Source of the DNA: JBBDSU01 sp040904825
GTDB lineage: Bacteria > Actinomycetota > Nitriliruptoria > Nitriliruptorales > Nitriliruptoraceae
Reading direction: 5' to 3'
Length of the DNA: 34,707 nucleotides
NCBI GenBank assembly: GCA_040904825.1
Contig: JBBDSU010000045.1
Span: 1-34,707 of the forward strand
Shown here: positions 23,987 to 32,447 of the stretch, piece by piece
Layout of the letters: every line of letters begins with the position of its first letter
How positions within the stretch are numbered: position 1 is the first letter of the stretch
Made by a program: the position numbers and the translations under genes
The notes under the pieces: generated by a model
Databases searched by the model: none
The model's input: only the letters and a program-made list of their open reading frames with translations
Told to the model about the DNA's origin: nothing

Positions 23987-25699
23987 ATGGGATTTCCGAA
24001 CGACCTTGAGATCGCCCGGGGTGCGGCGCTGAAGCCGCTTGACGATGTTGCAGAGTCCATCGGCATCGGATCACACCTGCTTGAGCCCTACGGAAGGCAC
24101 GTGGCCAAGATCAGCCTCGCAGCCATCGAGGAACTCGCTGATCGTCCGAAAGCCAAATATGTGGTTGTCACTGCGGTGACGCCGACGCCGCTGGGAGAAG
24201 GCAAGACCACCACGACAGTGGGCCTGGGACAAGCGTTCGGTCACTTGGGCCGTACTGCGACCGTTGCTATTCGCCAGCCATCGATGGGGCCCACGTTTGG
24301 CATCAAGGGTGGTGCCGCCGGAGGCGGCTACAGCCAGGTGGTCCCGATGGAGCACCTCAATCTTCACCTCACCGGAGACATGCATGCGGTGACGGCTGCC
24401 CACAATCTGCTGGCAGCGATCATTGACAACCATCTCTACCAAACTCGCAACAAGGCAGACGGGCAGGTTGTCCTTGACCCTCACTCGGTCACCTGGCGGC
24501 GTGTTCTCGACGTGAATGATCGCGCGCTGCGCAACATTGTGGTGGGGATGGGTGGAAGCGGAGACGGCATCCCGCGCGAGAGCGGGTTTGACATCACCGC
24601 TGCGTCTGAAGTCATGGCAATCCTGGCGCTGTCCACCTCGGTCGCCGATATGCGAGCTCGCATGGGGCGCATCGTGGTCGGGGCCACGCCGCAAGGTGAT
24701 CCTGTCACCGCAGAAGATCTTGGCGTCGCCGGTGCGATGACGGTGATCATGCGCGAGGCTCTCAAGCCAAACTTGATGCAGACGCTGGAGCAGACACCGG
24801 TACTCGTCCACGCCGGGCCGTTCGGCAACATCGCGCACGGCAACTCGTCGATCGTCGCCGATCTCATCGGGATTCGTGGTGGAGAGTTCCTTATCACCGA
24901 GGCTGGCTTCGGTGCGGACATGGGCGCTGAACGCTTCTTCAACATCAAGTGTCGCGCGTCTGGCCTCACACCGGATGCTGCAGTGATCGTGACGACAGTC
25001 CGAGCTCTCAAAGCCCATTCCGGACGTCACCGCATCATTGCTGGCCGGCCATTGCCCGATGAGCTTCTCGCCGAGAATCCCGACGACGTCGCTGCAGGCG
25101 CATCCAACTTGCAGAAGCAGATCGAAAATGTGCGACTGCATGGCGTCTCGCCGGTCGTTGCGATCAATGCGTTTCCGACCGACCACCCCAGTGAACATGC
25201 AATTATTCGCGAGGTCGCGGAAGCAATGGGCGCAAAGGTCGCGGTAAGTACCCATTTCGTCGATGGAGGACGCGGAGCCGCTGAACTTGCTGAAGCTGTA
25301 GCCGAAGCGGCCCACGAGCCCAGCGAGTTCGCTGTCCTGTACCCATCGGACTCGAGCCTGCGCGAGAAGATCGAAACCGTCGCGACCAAGGTGTACGGCG
25401 CTGACGGCGTTGACTATTCGGCGTTGGCCGCCCGCCAACTCGACCGCTACGAAGCCAACGGGTTCGGTGAGCTGCCGGTGTGCATCGCCAAGACGCACCT
25501 GTCGATTTCTTCTGACCCATCGCTCAAAGGTGCACCCACTGGCTGGAGGCTACCGGTGCGGGAAGTGCGCGCCTCGGTTGGCGCCGGGTTCATTTATCCC
25601 ATCAGTGGCGACATGCGTACGATGCCGGGCCTGTCGTCGTCGCCTGCAGCCCTTCGCATCGACCTGGATGAGGATGGCGAGATCGTCGGATTGTCATGA
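23987..25699 (+). CDS. fhs: Formate-tetrahydrofolate ligase (10-formyl-THF synthetase)
   Basis: 570 residues. Catalyses formate + ATP + THF to 10-formyl-THF and, in reverse, recovers ATP from formyl-THF. The P-loop is TPTPLGEGKTTT (65-76); further signatures are RQPSMGPTFGIKGGAAGGGYSQV and HAGPFGNIAHGNSS. The start is ATG at 23987, preceded by GAGGAG; an in-frame TTG at 23972 would include the ribosome site and is rejected. The end overlaps the folC-like gene (ATGA), and the MTHFR-like gene is just upstream. In oxidative one-carbon pathways this enzyme lets methyl-derived formyl groups leave as formate with ATP gain, matching the nearby N-demethylating oxidase. Confidence 0.97.
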   Translation: MGFPNDLEIARGAALKPLDDVAESIGIGSHLLEPYGRHVAKISLAAIEELADRPKAKYVVVTAVTPTPLGEGKTTTTVGLGQAFGHLGRTATVAIRQPSMGPTFGIKGGAAGGGYSQVVPMEHLNLHLTGDMHAVTAAHNLLAAIIDNHLYQTRNKADGQVVLDPHSVTWRRVLDVNDRALRNIVVGMGGSGDGIPRESGFDITAASEVMAILALSTSVADMRARMGRIVVGATPQGDPVTAEDLGVAGAMTVIMREALKPNLMQTLEQTPVLVHAGPFGNIAHGNSSIVADLIGIRGGEFLITEAGFGADMGAERFFNIKCRASGLTPDAAVIVTTVRALKAHSGRHRIIAGRPLPDELLAENPDDVAAGASNLQKQIENVRLHGVSPVVAINAFPTDHPSEHAIIREVAEAMGAKVAVSTHFVDGGRGAAELAEAVAEAAHEPSEFAVLYPSDSSLREKIETVATKVYGADGVDYSALAARQLDRYEANGFGELPVCIAKTHLSISSDPSLKGAPTGWRLPVREVRASVGAGFIYPISGDMRTMPGLSSSPAALRIDLDEDGEIVGLS

Positions 25700-27024
25700 C
25701 TTCGGAGCTTCCGCTGGCGGCACCACGCTCGCACATGGCGCCCGCTGATCACGCCATGTTTGATCGGTGGCAGCAACGCCGGCGTGGTGACGCTCCCCGA
25801 GGAACCAAGCGGATCGCGGCCTTGAGCGAGCATCTTGGCGATCCTCACCGTCACCTTGACGCCATCCACGTCGTCGGCACTGATGCGAAGACGAGTACCA
25901 CGATCATGATTGGTGCGCTGCTGCGGGCATTGGGTGTGTCGACCGGCGAAACAATTTCGCCTCACCTGGAGCGGATCAACGAGCGGATCCGCATCAATGG
26001 CGCCAGCGTGGATGACGCCGCGCTGGCGAAAGTAGGCCGGCGCATCGACGAGAAACTGCCCGACATTCAACGGTCCCTTGGCGAGTCCGTCACGTTCTTC
26101 GAAATGGTCACTGCCGCCGCATTCTCACTGTTCGCTGAGCACAACGTCATGGCTGCGGTCGTGGAAGCCGGTATCGGAGGAGTCGGTGATGCCACAAGCG
26201 TGCTCGCTGCCCGGACGGTCGTGCTCACACCAGTCGGGCGTGATCACCCCGAACTGGGTGACACCTACGAAGCCGTCACCCGAGAGAAGGCCGGAGTGAT
26301 CACGCCTGGCGCGACGTTGGTGATGGCAGGTCAGAACGCTCAGGTAAGGGGTGCTGCGGCGCTAGTGGCCGAAGAACGTGGATGCCAGGTGGTGCGCGCA
26401 GGTGTTGACTTTGACGTCGTCAGCCGTCAGGCGTCAACTGCGGGTCAGATGGTGGAAATCAAGGGCCTTGGAGCCTTCGGTGCGCGCGCGTGGCTGCCTG
26501 TCCATGGCGCTCACCAGGCGGCTAACGCTGCGGTCGCGGTGGCGGCAGTCCAGTCGCACCTTGGGGTGGACCGAATCGATGCCGACGCAGTCACGGCGGG
26601 TTTGGCGGCCGTCGAAATACCTGGTCGATCTGAGATCTTCTCCTCGGGACAGACAACGTTCGTGCTCGATGGTGCCCACGATGAGAAGTCAGCGATCGCA
26701 TTGGCGAGTGTCGTCGAAGAGATGAACTCGGCGGCCCCAATTGTGGCGGTCGTGGGCAGTGGTACCGGTCGCGACGCAGGCCGCGTTGTCCAACACCTGC
26801 CCTGCGCTGGGGCAGTCGCAACCTGTGCGGGTGCACGAGGGGCGGCACCGGCTGAAGAGGTCGCCGAACAACTCCGGCATCTCGTTGATGAAGTCCGCTG
26901 TGTTCCTGATCCGGCGTCCGCGATTGACGTCGCAGCTCGATTGGCAGGACCCGGTGGCGTTGTCGTCGTCACCGGCTCGCTCCACCTCGTCGGTGCGGTC
27001 CGCGGCAGCATCGCATCGGGATGA
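25696..27024 (+). CDS. Folylpolyglutamate synthase/dihydrofolate synthase-like Mur ligase (divergent)
   Basis: 442 residues, Mur-ligase superfamily, FolC-like layout. P-loop GTDAKTST (61-68) replaces the usual GTNGKTST. TISPHLERINERIRING matches the FolC segment TSPHLxRxNERI. EAGIGGVGDAT (157-167) matches EVGLGGRLDAT, VGRDHPELGDTYEAVTREKAG matches the Mg/carbamate-lysine region, and VLDGAHDEKS (DGAHD 325-329) replaces DGAHN. The ATG overlaps the fhs stop (ATGA). It would add glutamate to folates so they stay in the cell and bind folate enzymes tightly. Since the P-loop Asn and Gly and the DGAHN Asn are changed, it is either a specialised paralog acting on a particular folate or another substrate. 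It could also be weakened. A separate housekeeping folC is expected elsewhere. Confidence 0.75.
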   Translation: MTSELPLAAPRSHMAPADHAMFDRWQQRRRGDAPRGTKRIAALSEHLGDPHRHLDAIHVVGTDAKTSTTIMIGALLRALGVSTGETISPHLERINERIRINGASVDDAALAKVGRRIDEKLPDIQRSLGESVTFFEMVTAAAFSLFAEHNVMAAVVEAGIGGVGDATSVLAARTVVLTPVGRDHPELGDTYEAVTREKAGVITPGATLVMAGQNAQVRGAAALVAEERGCQVVRAGVDFDVVSRQASTAGQMVEIKGLGAFGARAWLPVHGAHQAANAAVAVAAVQSHLGVDRIDADAVTAGLAAVEIPGRSEIFSSGQTTFVLDGAHDEKSAIALASVVEEMNSAAPIVAVVGSGTGRDAGRVVQHLPCAGAVATCAGARGAAPAEEVAEQLRHLVDEVRCVPDPASAIDVAARLAGPGGVVVVTGSLHLVGAVRGSIASG

Positions 27025-27217
27025 TAGTGGCACGGGGTGCGGCCAACTACCGTATTGGACGTGCCAGCTGAGCGTGCGGCAACTCGGCGAATTGGCTCGA
27101 TGCTCTCGCCTGATGATGAGACCCGATGATCAGGTACGAAGATCAGCCCCGGCTCTGATGAAGAGGCCCGGAAATCCGGCACGATGACCGGGCATGATGA
27201 CCTGGCAGGAGGCAGCC

Positions 27218-28009
27218 TTGCACAGCGATGACGTTCCGATCGTGCAGTCGGTGGATCGCGCGGTGACTGCGATGGAGATTCTTGCGCGTGATGGCTGGGC
27301 GGGTGTAACCGATGTTGCCAATGAACTGGACATCCACAAGTCGACGGTGTTCAGGCTCTTGGCCACGTTGGAACGCCGAGGTGTTGTCGAGCAGCATCAG
27401 GAAACACAGAAATACCGCCTGGGTTTTGCCGTCTTGCGTTTTGCGAGCGCCGTGCGATCGTCGTTGGACCTGGTCCGAGCTGCCCGGCCTGTGTGTGATC
27501 GGCTGAGTCGACGGACCGACGAGACCGTCACGGTTGCGGTCTTGGAAGACCGTGATGTCGTCAATATCCACCAGGTCAATCTGTCGGCACATCGTGTGAC
27601 AGTCGACTGGCTGGGCAGTCACACGCCGCTTCATTGCACGTCGGGAGGCAAGGTATTGCTCGCATTCGCACCCTTGGACGTGCGCACCGAATTGCTGCAA
27701 GGACGCTTGTCGACCTACACGCCTCGCACGATCACTGATCGAGCCGTGTTGATTGAGCAGCTGGGGGACGTCGTTGAGCGCGGCTATGCGACGACCGTCG
27801 AAGAGCTCGAAGAAGGACTGAATGCCGTTGCCGCGCCCGTTCGTGGCCCGGATGGCGAGGTCGTGGCCAGCCTGTCCGTGTCGGGTCCGTCGTATCGGCT
27901 GGAACCAGAACGCATGCCCGAAGTTGGCGCGATCACGATGGAAGCGGCCGCCGAGATGTCGAGAAGGCTCGGGTTCATAGGTGACCCCGTCGATAGTGAC
28001 CAGGTGTGA
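27218..28009 (+). CDS. IclR-family transcriptional regulator
   Basis: 263 residues from TTG at 27218, chosen because AGGAGG at 27207-27212 lies five bases upstream; ATG codons at 27194 and 27197 give eight more residues without a ribosome site. The N-terminal winged helix (about 8-65) has VQSVDRAVTAMEILA, LDIHKSTVFRLLATLERRGVV. The C-terminal effector domain (85-255) has LHCTSGGKVLLAFAP and a GYATTVEELEEGLNAVAAPV segment typical of IclR. It sits between the folate operon and the ETF genes, so it may control one or both, with a methylated amine, glyoxylate or C1 compound as ligand. A 6-bp arm hairpin (27166-27193) precedes it. Its terminus converges on etfA. Confidence 0.88.
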   Translation: MHSDDVPIVQSVDRAVTAMEILARDGWAGVTDVANELDIHKSTVFRLLATLERRGVVEQHQETQKYRLGFAVLRFASAVRSSLDLVRAARPVCDRLSRRTDETVTVAVLEDRDVVNIHQVNLSAHRVTVDWLGSHTPLHCTSGGKVLLAFAPLDVRTELLQGRLSTYTPRTITDRAVLIEQLGDVVERGYATTVEELEEGLNAVAAPVRGPDGEVVASLSVSGPSYRLEPERMPEVGAITMEAAAEMSRRLGFIGDPVDSDQV

Positions 28010-28040
28010 ATCAGGGGGCCCGCGCATCAAGCTGTGAGGC

Positions 28041-28072
28041 CGACGTGTGCCAACGACCTGACGACGTGTGCC
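28041..28072. repeat. Direct repeat of 11 bp with 21-bp period between convergent genes
   Basis: CGACGTGTGCC occurs at 28041-28051 and 28062-28072, start-to-start 21 bases, which is about two helical turns. It lies in the 94-base space between the iclR and etfA stop codons. A short GCCCT/AGGGC stem (28086-28100) nearby may be a weak terminator, without a T-run. Confidence 0.55.
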
Positions 28073-28103
28073 GACAGCGTGTCGCGCCCTCTCCTAGGGC
28101 CTG

Positions 28104-29105
28104 TCAGGCGCCTTGGCGCCGATGCACCTCGGCGACCACCGCTGGGAGGATGTCGTGGAGATCGCCGAGCACGGCATAGTTGGCACGTGTGACCATTGGC
28201 GCTTCAGCATCCGTGTTAATCGCAAGGATCGACTTTGCGTTCATGCATCCGACCCAATGTTGGGTAGCTCCACTGATGCCGCACGCGATGTACAGGTCGG
28301 GCGCAACCCTCGTGCCAGTTTGGCCTACTTGATCGTTGTGTGAACGCCAACCGTTGTTCGTAGCAACCCTCGAGCATCCGACGGCGCCGCCAAGTAACGC
28401 GGCAAGCTCCTCCAGGACGGCAAATCCTTCGGCACTTCCCACGCCACGGCCGCCGGAGACGACAACATCAGCGGTTGCCAGGCTTACGCCGTCGTCGCGC
28501 GTCATCACCTCCGAGACGGCACCAACGAGTGCGCCATCGTCGATCGCCACAGGCGTGTCGACGACGACTGCCTCAGCTGGCTCGGCGGCGTGGAGCGGCA
28601 CGATGTGGTGAGGCGCAACGGTCAGCAAAGCGATCGGCGCGGTCAATTCAGCGTCCTCAAGCAGTACACCGCCCCATCGAAGTCTGGTGATCTGCCAGGT
28701 CGCCTCCGACGATGGCGTGACCTCGACACACTGCGCCGCCAACGGAAGATCGAGTTCAGCGGCAACGTGCGCCATGACCTCAGCGCCGCGATCGGTAGCT
28801 GGCCCCACCACGACCTTTGGCTCGACTGCTGCGATAACACCTGCAATGGCGCCAGCCCATCCAGCCGGCGGATAGTTATCGAGCGACGTGTCGAGGACAC
28901 GATGGATGCAGGCGACACCGTAGTCGGCCAGTTCAGCGACGACGGCGTCAGAGATCTGTTCTCCGGCGATATCGACGACAACGACCTCGGTGGTGCACTG
29001 CAATGATTCGGCGATGCCCCGCGCGAATGTGATGGTCTCGGCAGCTGTCTTGGGCAGTCCGCCGACAGTCGCAGGAATGTCCAGGAATGCGAGCACACTC
29101 GTCAC
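28104..29105 (-). CDS. etfA: Electron transfer flavoprotein alpha subunit
   Basis: 333-residue FAD-binding ETF subunit. The C-terminal FAD domain shows VSGGRGVGSAEGF, the VGQTGTRVAPDLYIACGISG segment and GCMNAKSILAINTD, diagnostic of EtfA. It takes electrons from flavin dehydrogenases and passes them to ETF:ubi/menaquinone oxidoreductase. The GTG start at 29105 overlaps the etfB stop (GTGA). It is the last gene of the GntR-oxidase-etfB-etfA operon, so this ETF is probably dedicated to the adjacent dimethylglycine/sarcosine-type dehydrogenase. Confidence 0.95.
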   Translation of the reverse strand: MTSVLAFLDIPATVGGLPKTAAETITFARGIAESLQCTTEVVVVDIAGEQISDAVVAELADYGVACIHRVLDTSLDNYPPAGWAGAIAGVIAAVEPKVVVGPATDRGAEVMAHVAAELDLPLAAQCVEVTPSSEATWQITRLRWGGVLLEDAELTAPIALLTVAPHHIVPLHAAEPAEAVVVDTPVAIDDGALVGAVSEVMTRDDGVSLATADVVVSGGRGVGSAEGFAVLEELAALLGGAVGCSRVATNNGWRSHNDQVGQTGTRVAPDLYIACGISGATQHWVGCMNAKSILAINTDAEAPMVTRANYAVLGDLHDILPAVVAEVHRRQGA

Positions 29106-29887
29106 AGGACCCCCACTTCCTCGAACAGATCGACAATGGCTGGTGCTGCGTCTGCGCCGGTGCCCAACATGACGGTCTCAGACTGTTGCTGTGTAGGGTG
29201 AGAAAAGCCCGTCGTGACCAAGCTGGAGGCAGGTGACGAGGCGTCAGGTCTGGTGGGGGACAAGTGGCGGATCTCAGCTTTCTTGGCGATGAGTCGGCCG
29301 CGCATGGCCGGATACCGGGGCAGGTTGATGCCTTCTTTGACGCTCACGACGGCTGGCAATGGCAGCTCGCAACGCTCGAAGCCGGCTTCAGTCGCCCGAT
29401 GGGCACTGATACCGCCTTCGGTTGGCTCGATGTGCTTGATGCCGCTGACGACCGGTCGTCCCAGCAGCCGGGCTACCCGGATACCGACCTGATAGTTGCC
29501 GGCGTCAGCTGACTCATTGCCGAACAGGATGAGATCGAAGACGCCTTCTTCGTCCTCAAGGGTGGTGACTGCTCCAGCGATCGCGTGAGCGGTCGAGTAC
29601 GCATCCCATTCGGTCGTGTCGATGGGCAGCAGCACGCCCGTGTGGATTCCCATGGAGATGGCCGTGCGCAGTTGTTCTTCGGCTTCGAGTGGCCCGAGCG
29701 TTAACACCGTGGCCGTGCCTCCGAATCGTTCGGTCAGCTGCACGGCCTCTTCGACAGCGCACTCCTCATGAGGGCTGACGGTGAACCCGAGATGGCGGGT
29801 GTCGAGCGCCTGCCCGTCTTCGACCAACGTGATCTTGGCACCAGGTGCAGGGACTCGCTTGACGCAGACGAGAACCTTCATGCTCAT
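29102..29887 (-). CDS. etfB: Electron transfer flavoprotein beta subunit
   Basis: 261 residues. The N-terminal MSMKVLVCVKRVPAPG and later LPRYPAMRGRLIAKKAEI match EtfB; the latter lies in the conserved region used to recognise partner dehydrogenases. Asp/Gly-rich LFGNESADAGNYQVG binds AMP. The ATG overlaps the stop of the upstream oxidase (ATGA), and its end overlaps etfA (GTGA), so the three products are made in concert. No anomaly seen. Confidence 0.95.
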   Translation of the reverse strand: MSMKVLVCVKRVPAPGAKITLVEDGQALDTRHLGFTVSPHEECAVEEAVQLTERFGGTATVLTLGPLEAEEQLRTAISMGIHTGVLLPIDTTEWDAYSTAHAIAGAVTTLEDEEGVFDLILFGNESADAGNYQVGIRVARLLGRPVVSGIKHIEPTEGGISAHRATEAGFERCELPLPAVVSVKEGINLPRYPAMRGRLIAKKAEIRHLSPTRPDASSPASSLVTTGFSHPTQQQSETVMLGTGADAAPAIVDLFEEVGVL

Positions 29888-32400
29888 GCCTTCATGCGAT
29901 CATCGTCGGGGTCGAACAGTCCGTGGCGGGTCGCCGAGGCGACCATGACTGGATACCGGTCGCCCATGTACTCAACGAGCAGTTGCTCGCCCGGCTTGGC
30001 GTGCTCCGGCGGCAGATATCCCAGCAGGATGTGTTTGCCGACCGAGGGTCCGCTGCCTGCGGTCGTGACATAGCAGGGGCGGCCTTTGGCATCACTGATC
30101 CGCTCACCTTCGCGGGTGAGGAAGGGTTCGCCACCCTGCGGATAGCGCGCGATGCCCGCAGATGATGTGTGGTCTTCGACCGTCAGTGAGCACATCACCG
30201 CCGTGGGACCTTCCTCGCGCGCTTTGAGATAGGCATCCTTGCCGATGAAGTCGGCCGCCTTGACCTTCGGGAACGCCAGACCAGCTTCGACCGGGTTGTA
30301 CTCGGATTCGAGCTCGGCGCCCATAAGGCGGTAACCCTTCTCGATGCGCCCTGTGGTGCCGTAAACCCCGCCCCCTGCGGGGACCACTCCGAACGGCCGG
30401 CCTGCTTCGAACACGACGTCCCAGACGCGTTCACCTTGTTCGATGGGTACGTGGATTTCCCAGCCAAGATCGCCGACATACGAGATCCGCACCATCAGGG
30501 TGGTGACGCCAGCGAGGTCGACCCATTGGGCTGTACCGAAGCCGAAGGCATCGTTCGACAGGTCGTGATCGGTTATTGAGGCCATGATGTCACGGGACCG
30601 TGGTCCCCAGATCCCGATGGTCGTCCACGCGTTGGTGGCATCGTGGAGGTGGGCTGAGCCGTCGGCCGGCAAATGGTCACGGAACCATTTGAAGTCTCGG
30701 CCCCAGTCGGCGCCGCCGGTGATGATGCGGAAGTGATCCCAGGCCAGGCGCACCACGGTCAGGTCGCTTCGGAACCCGCCGTTGTACGTCAAGACCGGCG
30801 TGTACATGATCCGGCCGACCGGCCGATCGAGGTTGGCGACGGTCATTCCATCCAGGTAAGCCAGCGCGCCAGGCCCGGTCACTTCGAAGATCGAGAACGC
30901 GGTCAGGTCGACCATCGCTGCCCGTTCGCGCATTGCGAGGTGTTCGGCATTGATGATCGGCGACCACCAGCGAGCGTCCCACTCGTGAGGTCGGTCACTG
31001 ATGCGGTCGCCAAATTCCTCGACGAGTGGCGCGTTTGACTCGTACCACTGTGGGCGTTCCCATCCGCCTGCTTCAAAGTAGACGGCACCGAGCGCTTCAG
31101 TGCGGCGATGGAAGGGTGCCTGCCGCACCCCACGGTTCGATTCCCATTGCTCCCGTGGGTGGACGATGCCGTACGTCTTGTTGAAGCCCTCTGCCGCCCG
31201 CGACCGGATGTGGTGCCAAGTGCGTTGGTTGGGTGTAAAGCGGGCGATGTCAGCACCGTGAGGATCGATTTCCGGGACACCGTCGGTCATCCATTCGGCG
31301 ATCATCTTGCCGACGCCAGGTCCTTCTTTGATCCACACAGCCGCGGCCGTCCACAAGCCCTTGACTTCCGGAGTTTCACCGAGCAAGGGGCCGCCGTCGG
31401 GGGTGAGCGACAGCAAGCCGTTGATGGCGTGCTTGACACCTGCCCCGGGAGTGTTGAGGAGGTCGGGCATTAGCGTGAGCGCATCTTCCATCTGATCGTC
31501 GAAGTCTTCTTCGGTAAACGGCAGCTGGGTGGGTGACAGCTGAGCCTGCTCGATCGAGGGAATCTCGTCTGGATCATGGAAGATAGGGCGATGGGCATAG
31601 GAGCCAACCTCCATGTCGCCGCCGTTCTGGCGTTCGTACATATTGGTGTCCATATCCCTGACAATCGGGAAGGCGATCTCCTTGCGGGTCTGCTCCAGGA
31701 GCGGAATGGGGCCGACATCGATCATCTGATGGACGGCAGGAATCAAAGGAATTCGCGCGCCGGCCATGGCGGCAAGCCGTGGCGCCCACACACCGCATGC
31801 CACGACCACGTACTCGCACGCGATCCGCCCTTTGTCAGTGACGACCGCGGTCACCCGGCCGTGCTCAACCTCGATGTCGGCAACCTCAGTGTTTGCCGCA
31901 ACCGTCAATGCTCCAGCGTCGACGGCGCGTTGGCGCATGATCGTGCCAGCTTGCAGGGAGTCAACGACGGAGACGGACGGCGTGTAGAAACCGCCCTTCA
32001 AGATGCTGGTGTCGACGAACGGGACCAGATCTCCGATCTGCGCTGGCGTCAATAGCTCTGCTTCAACGCCCCAGGACGTCGCAGAAGCCATGCGTCGACG
32101 CAGCTCTTCCATACGTTGTTCGGTCCGAGCAACCTCGATCCCTCCGCAGGCCGTGTTGACGCCCATGGCTTCATACTGCTGCTGGGAGTCGAGAGTGAGC
32201 AGGGCGAGCTCTTTGCCGTGGTCGACAGGGAAAATGAAGTTCGACGCATGGCCGGTTGATCCGCCCGGGTCGGGTAATGGCCCTTTGTCGAGGAGGACCA
32301 TGTCAGTCCATCCATGATCGGCGAGGTGCCCGACAATGGAATTGCCGACGATGCCGGCACCGATGACCACTATCTGCGCCTGGCTCGGGAATGCGCTCAT
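29884..32400 (-). CDS. FAD-dependent N-demethylating dehydrogenase fused to a GcvT-like THF domain (dimethylglycine/sarcosine dehydrogenase-like)
   Basis: 838 residues, the usual length for bacterial dimethylglycine oxidase. The N-terminal DAO-type FAD domain has GAGIVG (14-19) and GGSTGHASNFIF, with His51 where DMGDH/SarDH link FAD covalently. The FAD domain extends to about 400. The C-terminal GcvT/aminomethyltransferase half (about 440-838) has DLTAFSIFEVTGPGALAYLD, YVGDLGWEIHVP and GYRLMGAELESEYNPVEAGL. Expected reaction: oxidation of an N-methyl amine, the methyl captured as 5,10-methylene-THF, electrons to ETF. Dimethylglycine, sarcosine or a related N-methyl compound are candidates; the exact one is unknown. 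AAGGAG precedes the ATG by five bases. ETF genes follow with 4-base overlaps, which supports dehydrogenase rather than oxidase chemistry. Confidence 0.88.
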   Translation of the reverse strand: MSAFPSQAQIVVIGAGIVGNSIVGHLADHGWTDMVLLDKGPLPDPGGSTGHASNFIFPVDHGKELALLTLDSQQQYEAMGVNTACGGIEVARTEQRMEELRRRMASATSWGVEAELLTPAQIGDLVPFVDTSILKGGFYTPSVSVVDSLQAGTIMRQRAVDAGALTVAANTEVADIEVEHGRVTAVVTDKGRIACEYVVVACGVWAPRLAAMAGARIPLIPAVHQMIDVGPIPLLEQTRKEIAFPIVRDMDTNMYERQNGGDMEVGSYAHRPIFHDPDEIPSIEQAQLSPTQLPFTEEDFDDQMEDALTLMPDLLNTPGAGVKHAINGLLSLTPDGGPLLGETPEVKGLWTAAAVWIKEGPGVGKMIAEWMTDGVPEIDPHGADIARFTPNQRTWHHIRSRAAEGFNKTYGIVHPREQWESNRGVRQAPFHRRTEALGAVYFEAGGWERPQWYESNAPLVEEFGDRISDRPHEWDARWWSPIINAEHLAMRERAAMVDLTAFSIFEVTGPGALAYLDGMTVANLDRPVGRIMYTPVLTYNGGFRSDLTVVRLAWDHFRIITGGADWGRDFKWFRDHLPADGSAHLHDATNAWTTIGIWGPRSRDIMASITDHDLSNDAFGFGTAQWVDLAGVTTLMVRISYVGDLGWEIHVPIEQGERVWDVVFEAGRPFGVVPAGGGVYGTTGRIEKGYRLMGAELESEYNPVEAGLAFPKVKAADFIGKDAYLKAREEGPTAVMCSLTVEDHTSSAGIARYPQGGEPFLTREGERISDAKGRPCYVTTAGSGPSVGKHILLGYLPPEHAKPGEQLLVEYMGDRYPVMVASATRHGLFDPDDDRMKA

Positions 32401-32447
32401 GACGGCTCCTTGCCCCTCAGTCCGTCCGCGGGATCAGGACGGCAACA

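Noticed and set aside
24071..25498. Long leftward frame opposite fhs (475 codons)
   Set aside because: Antisense shadow of a highly conserved enzyme gene; His/Arg-rich with no family match.
28086..28100. GCCCT/AGGGC stem as a terminator between iclR and etfA
   Set aside because: Only 5 bp and no T-run in either direction; too weak to call.
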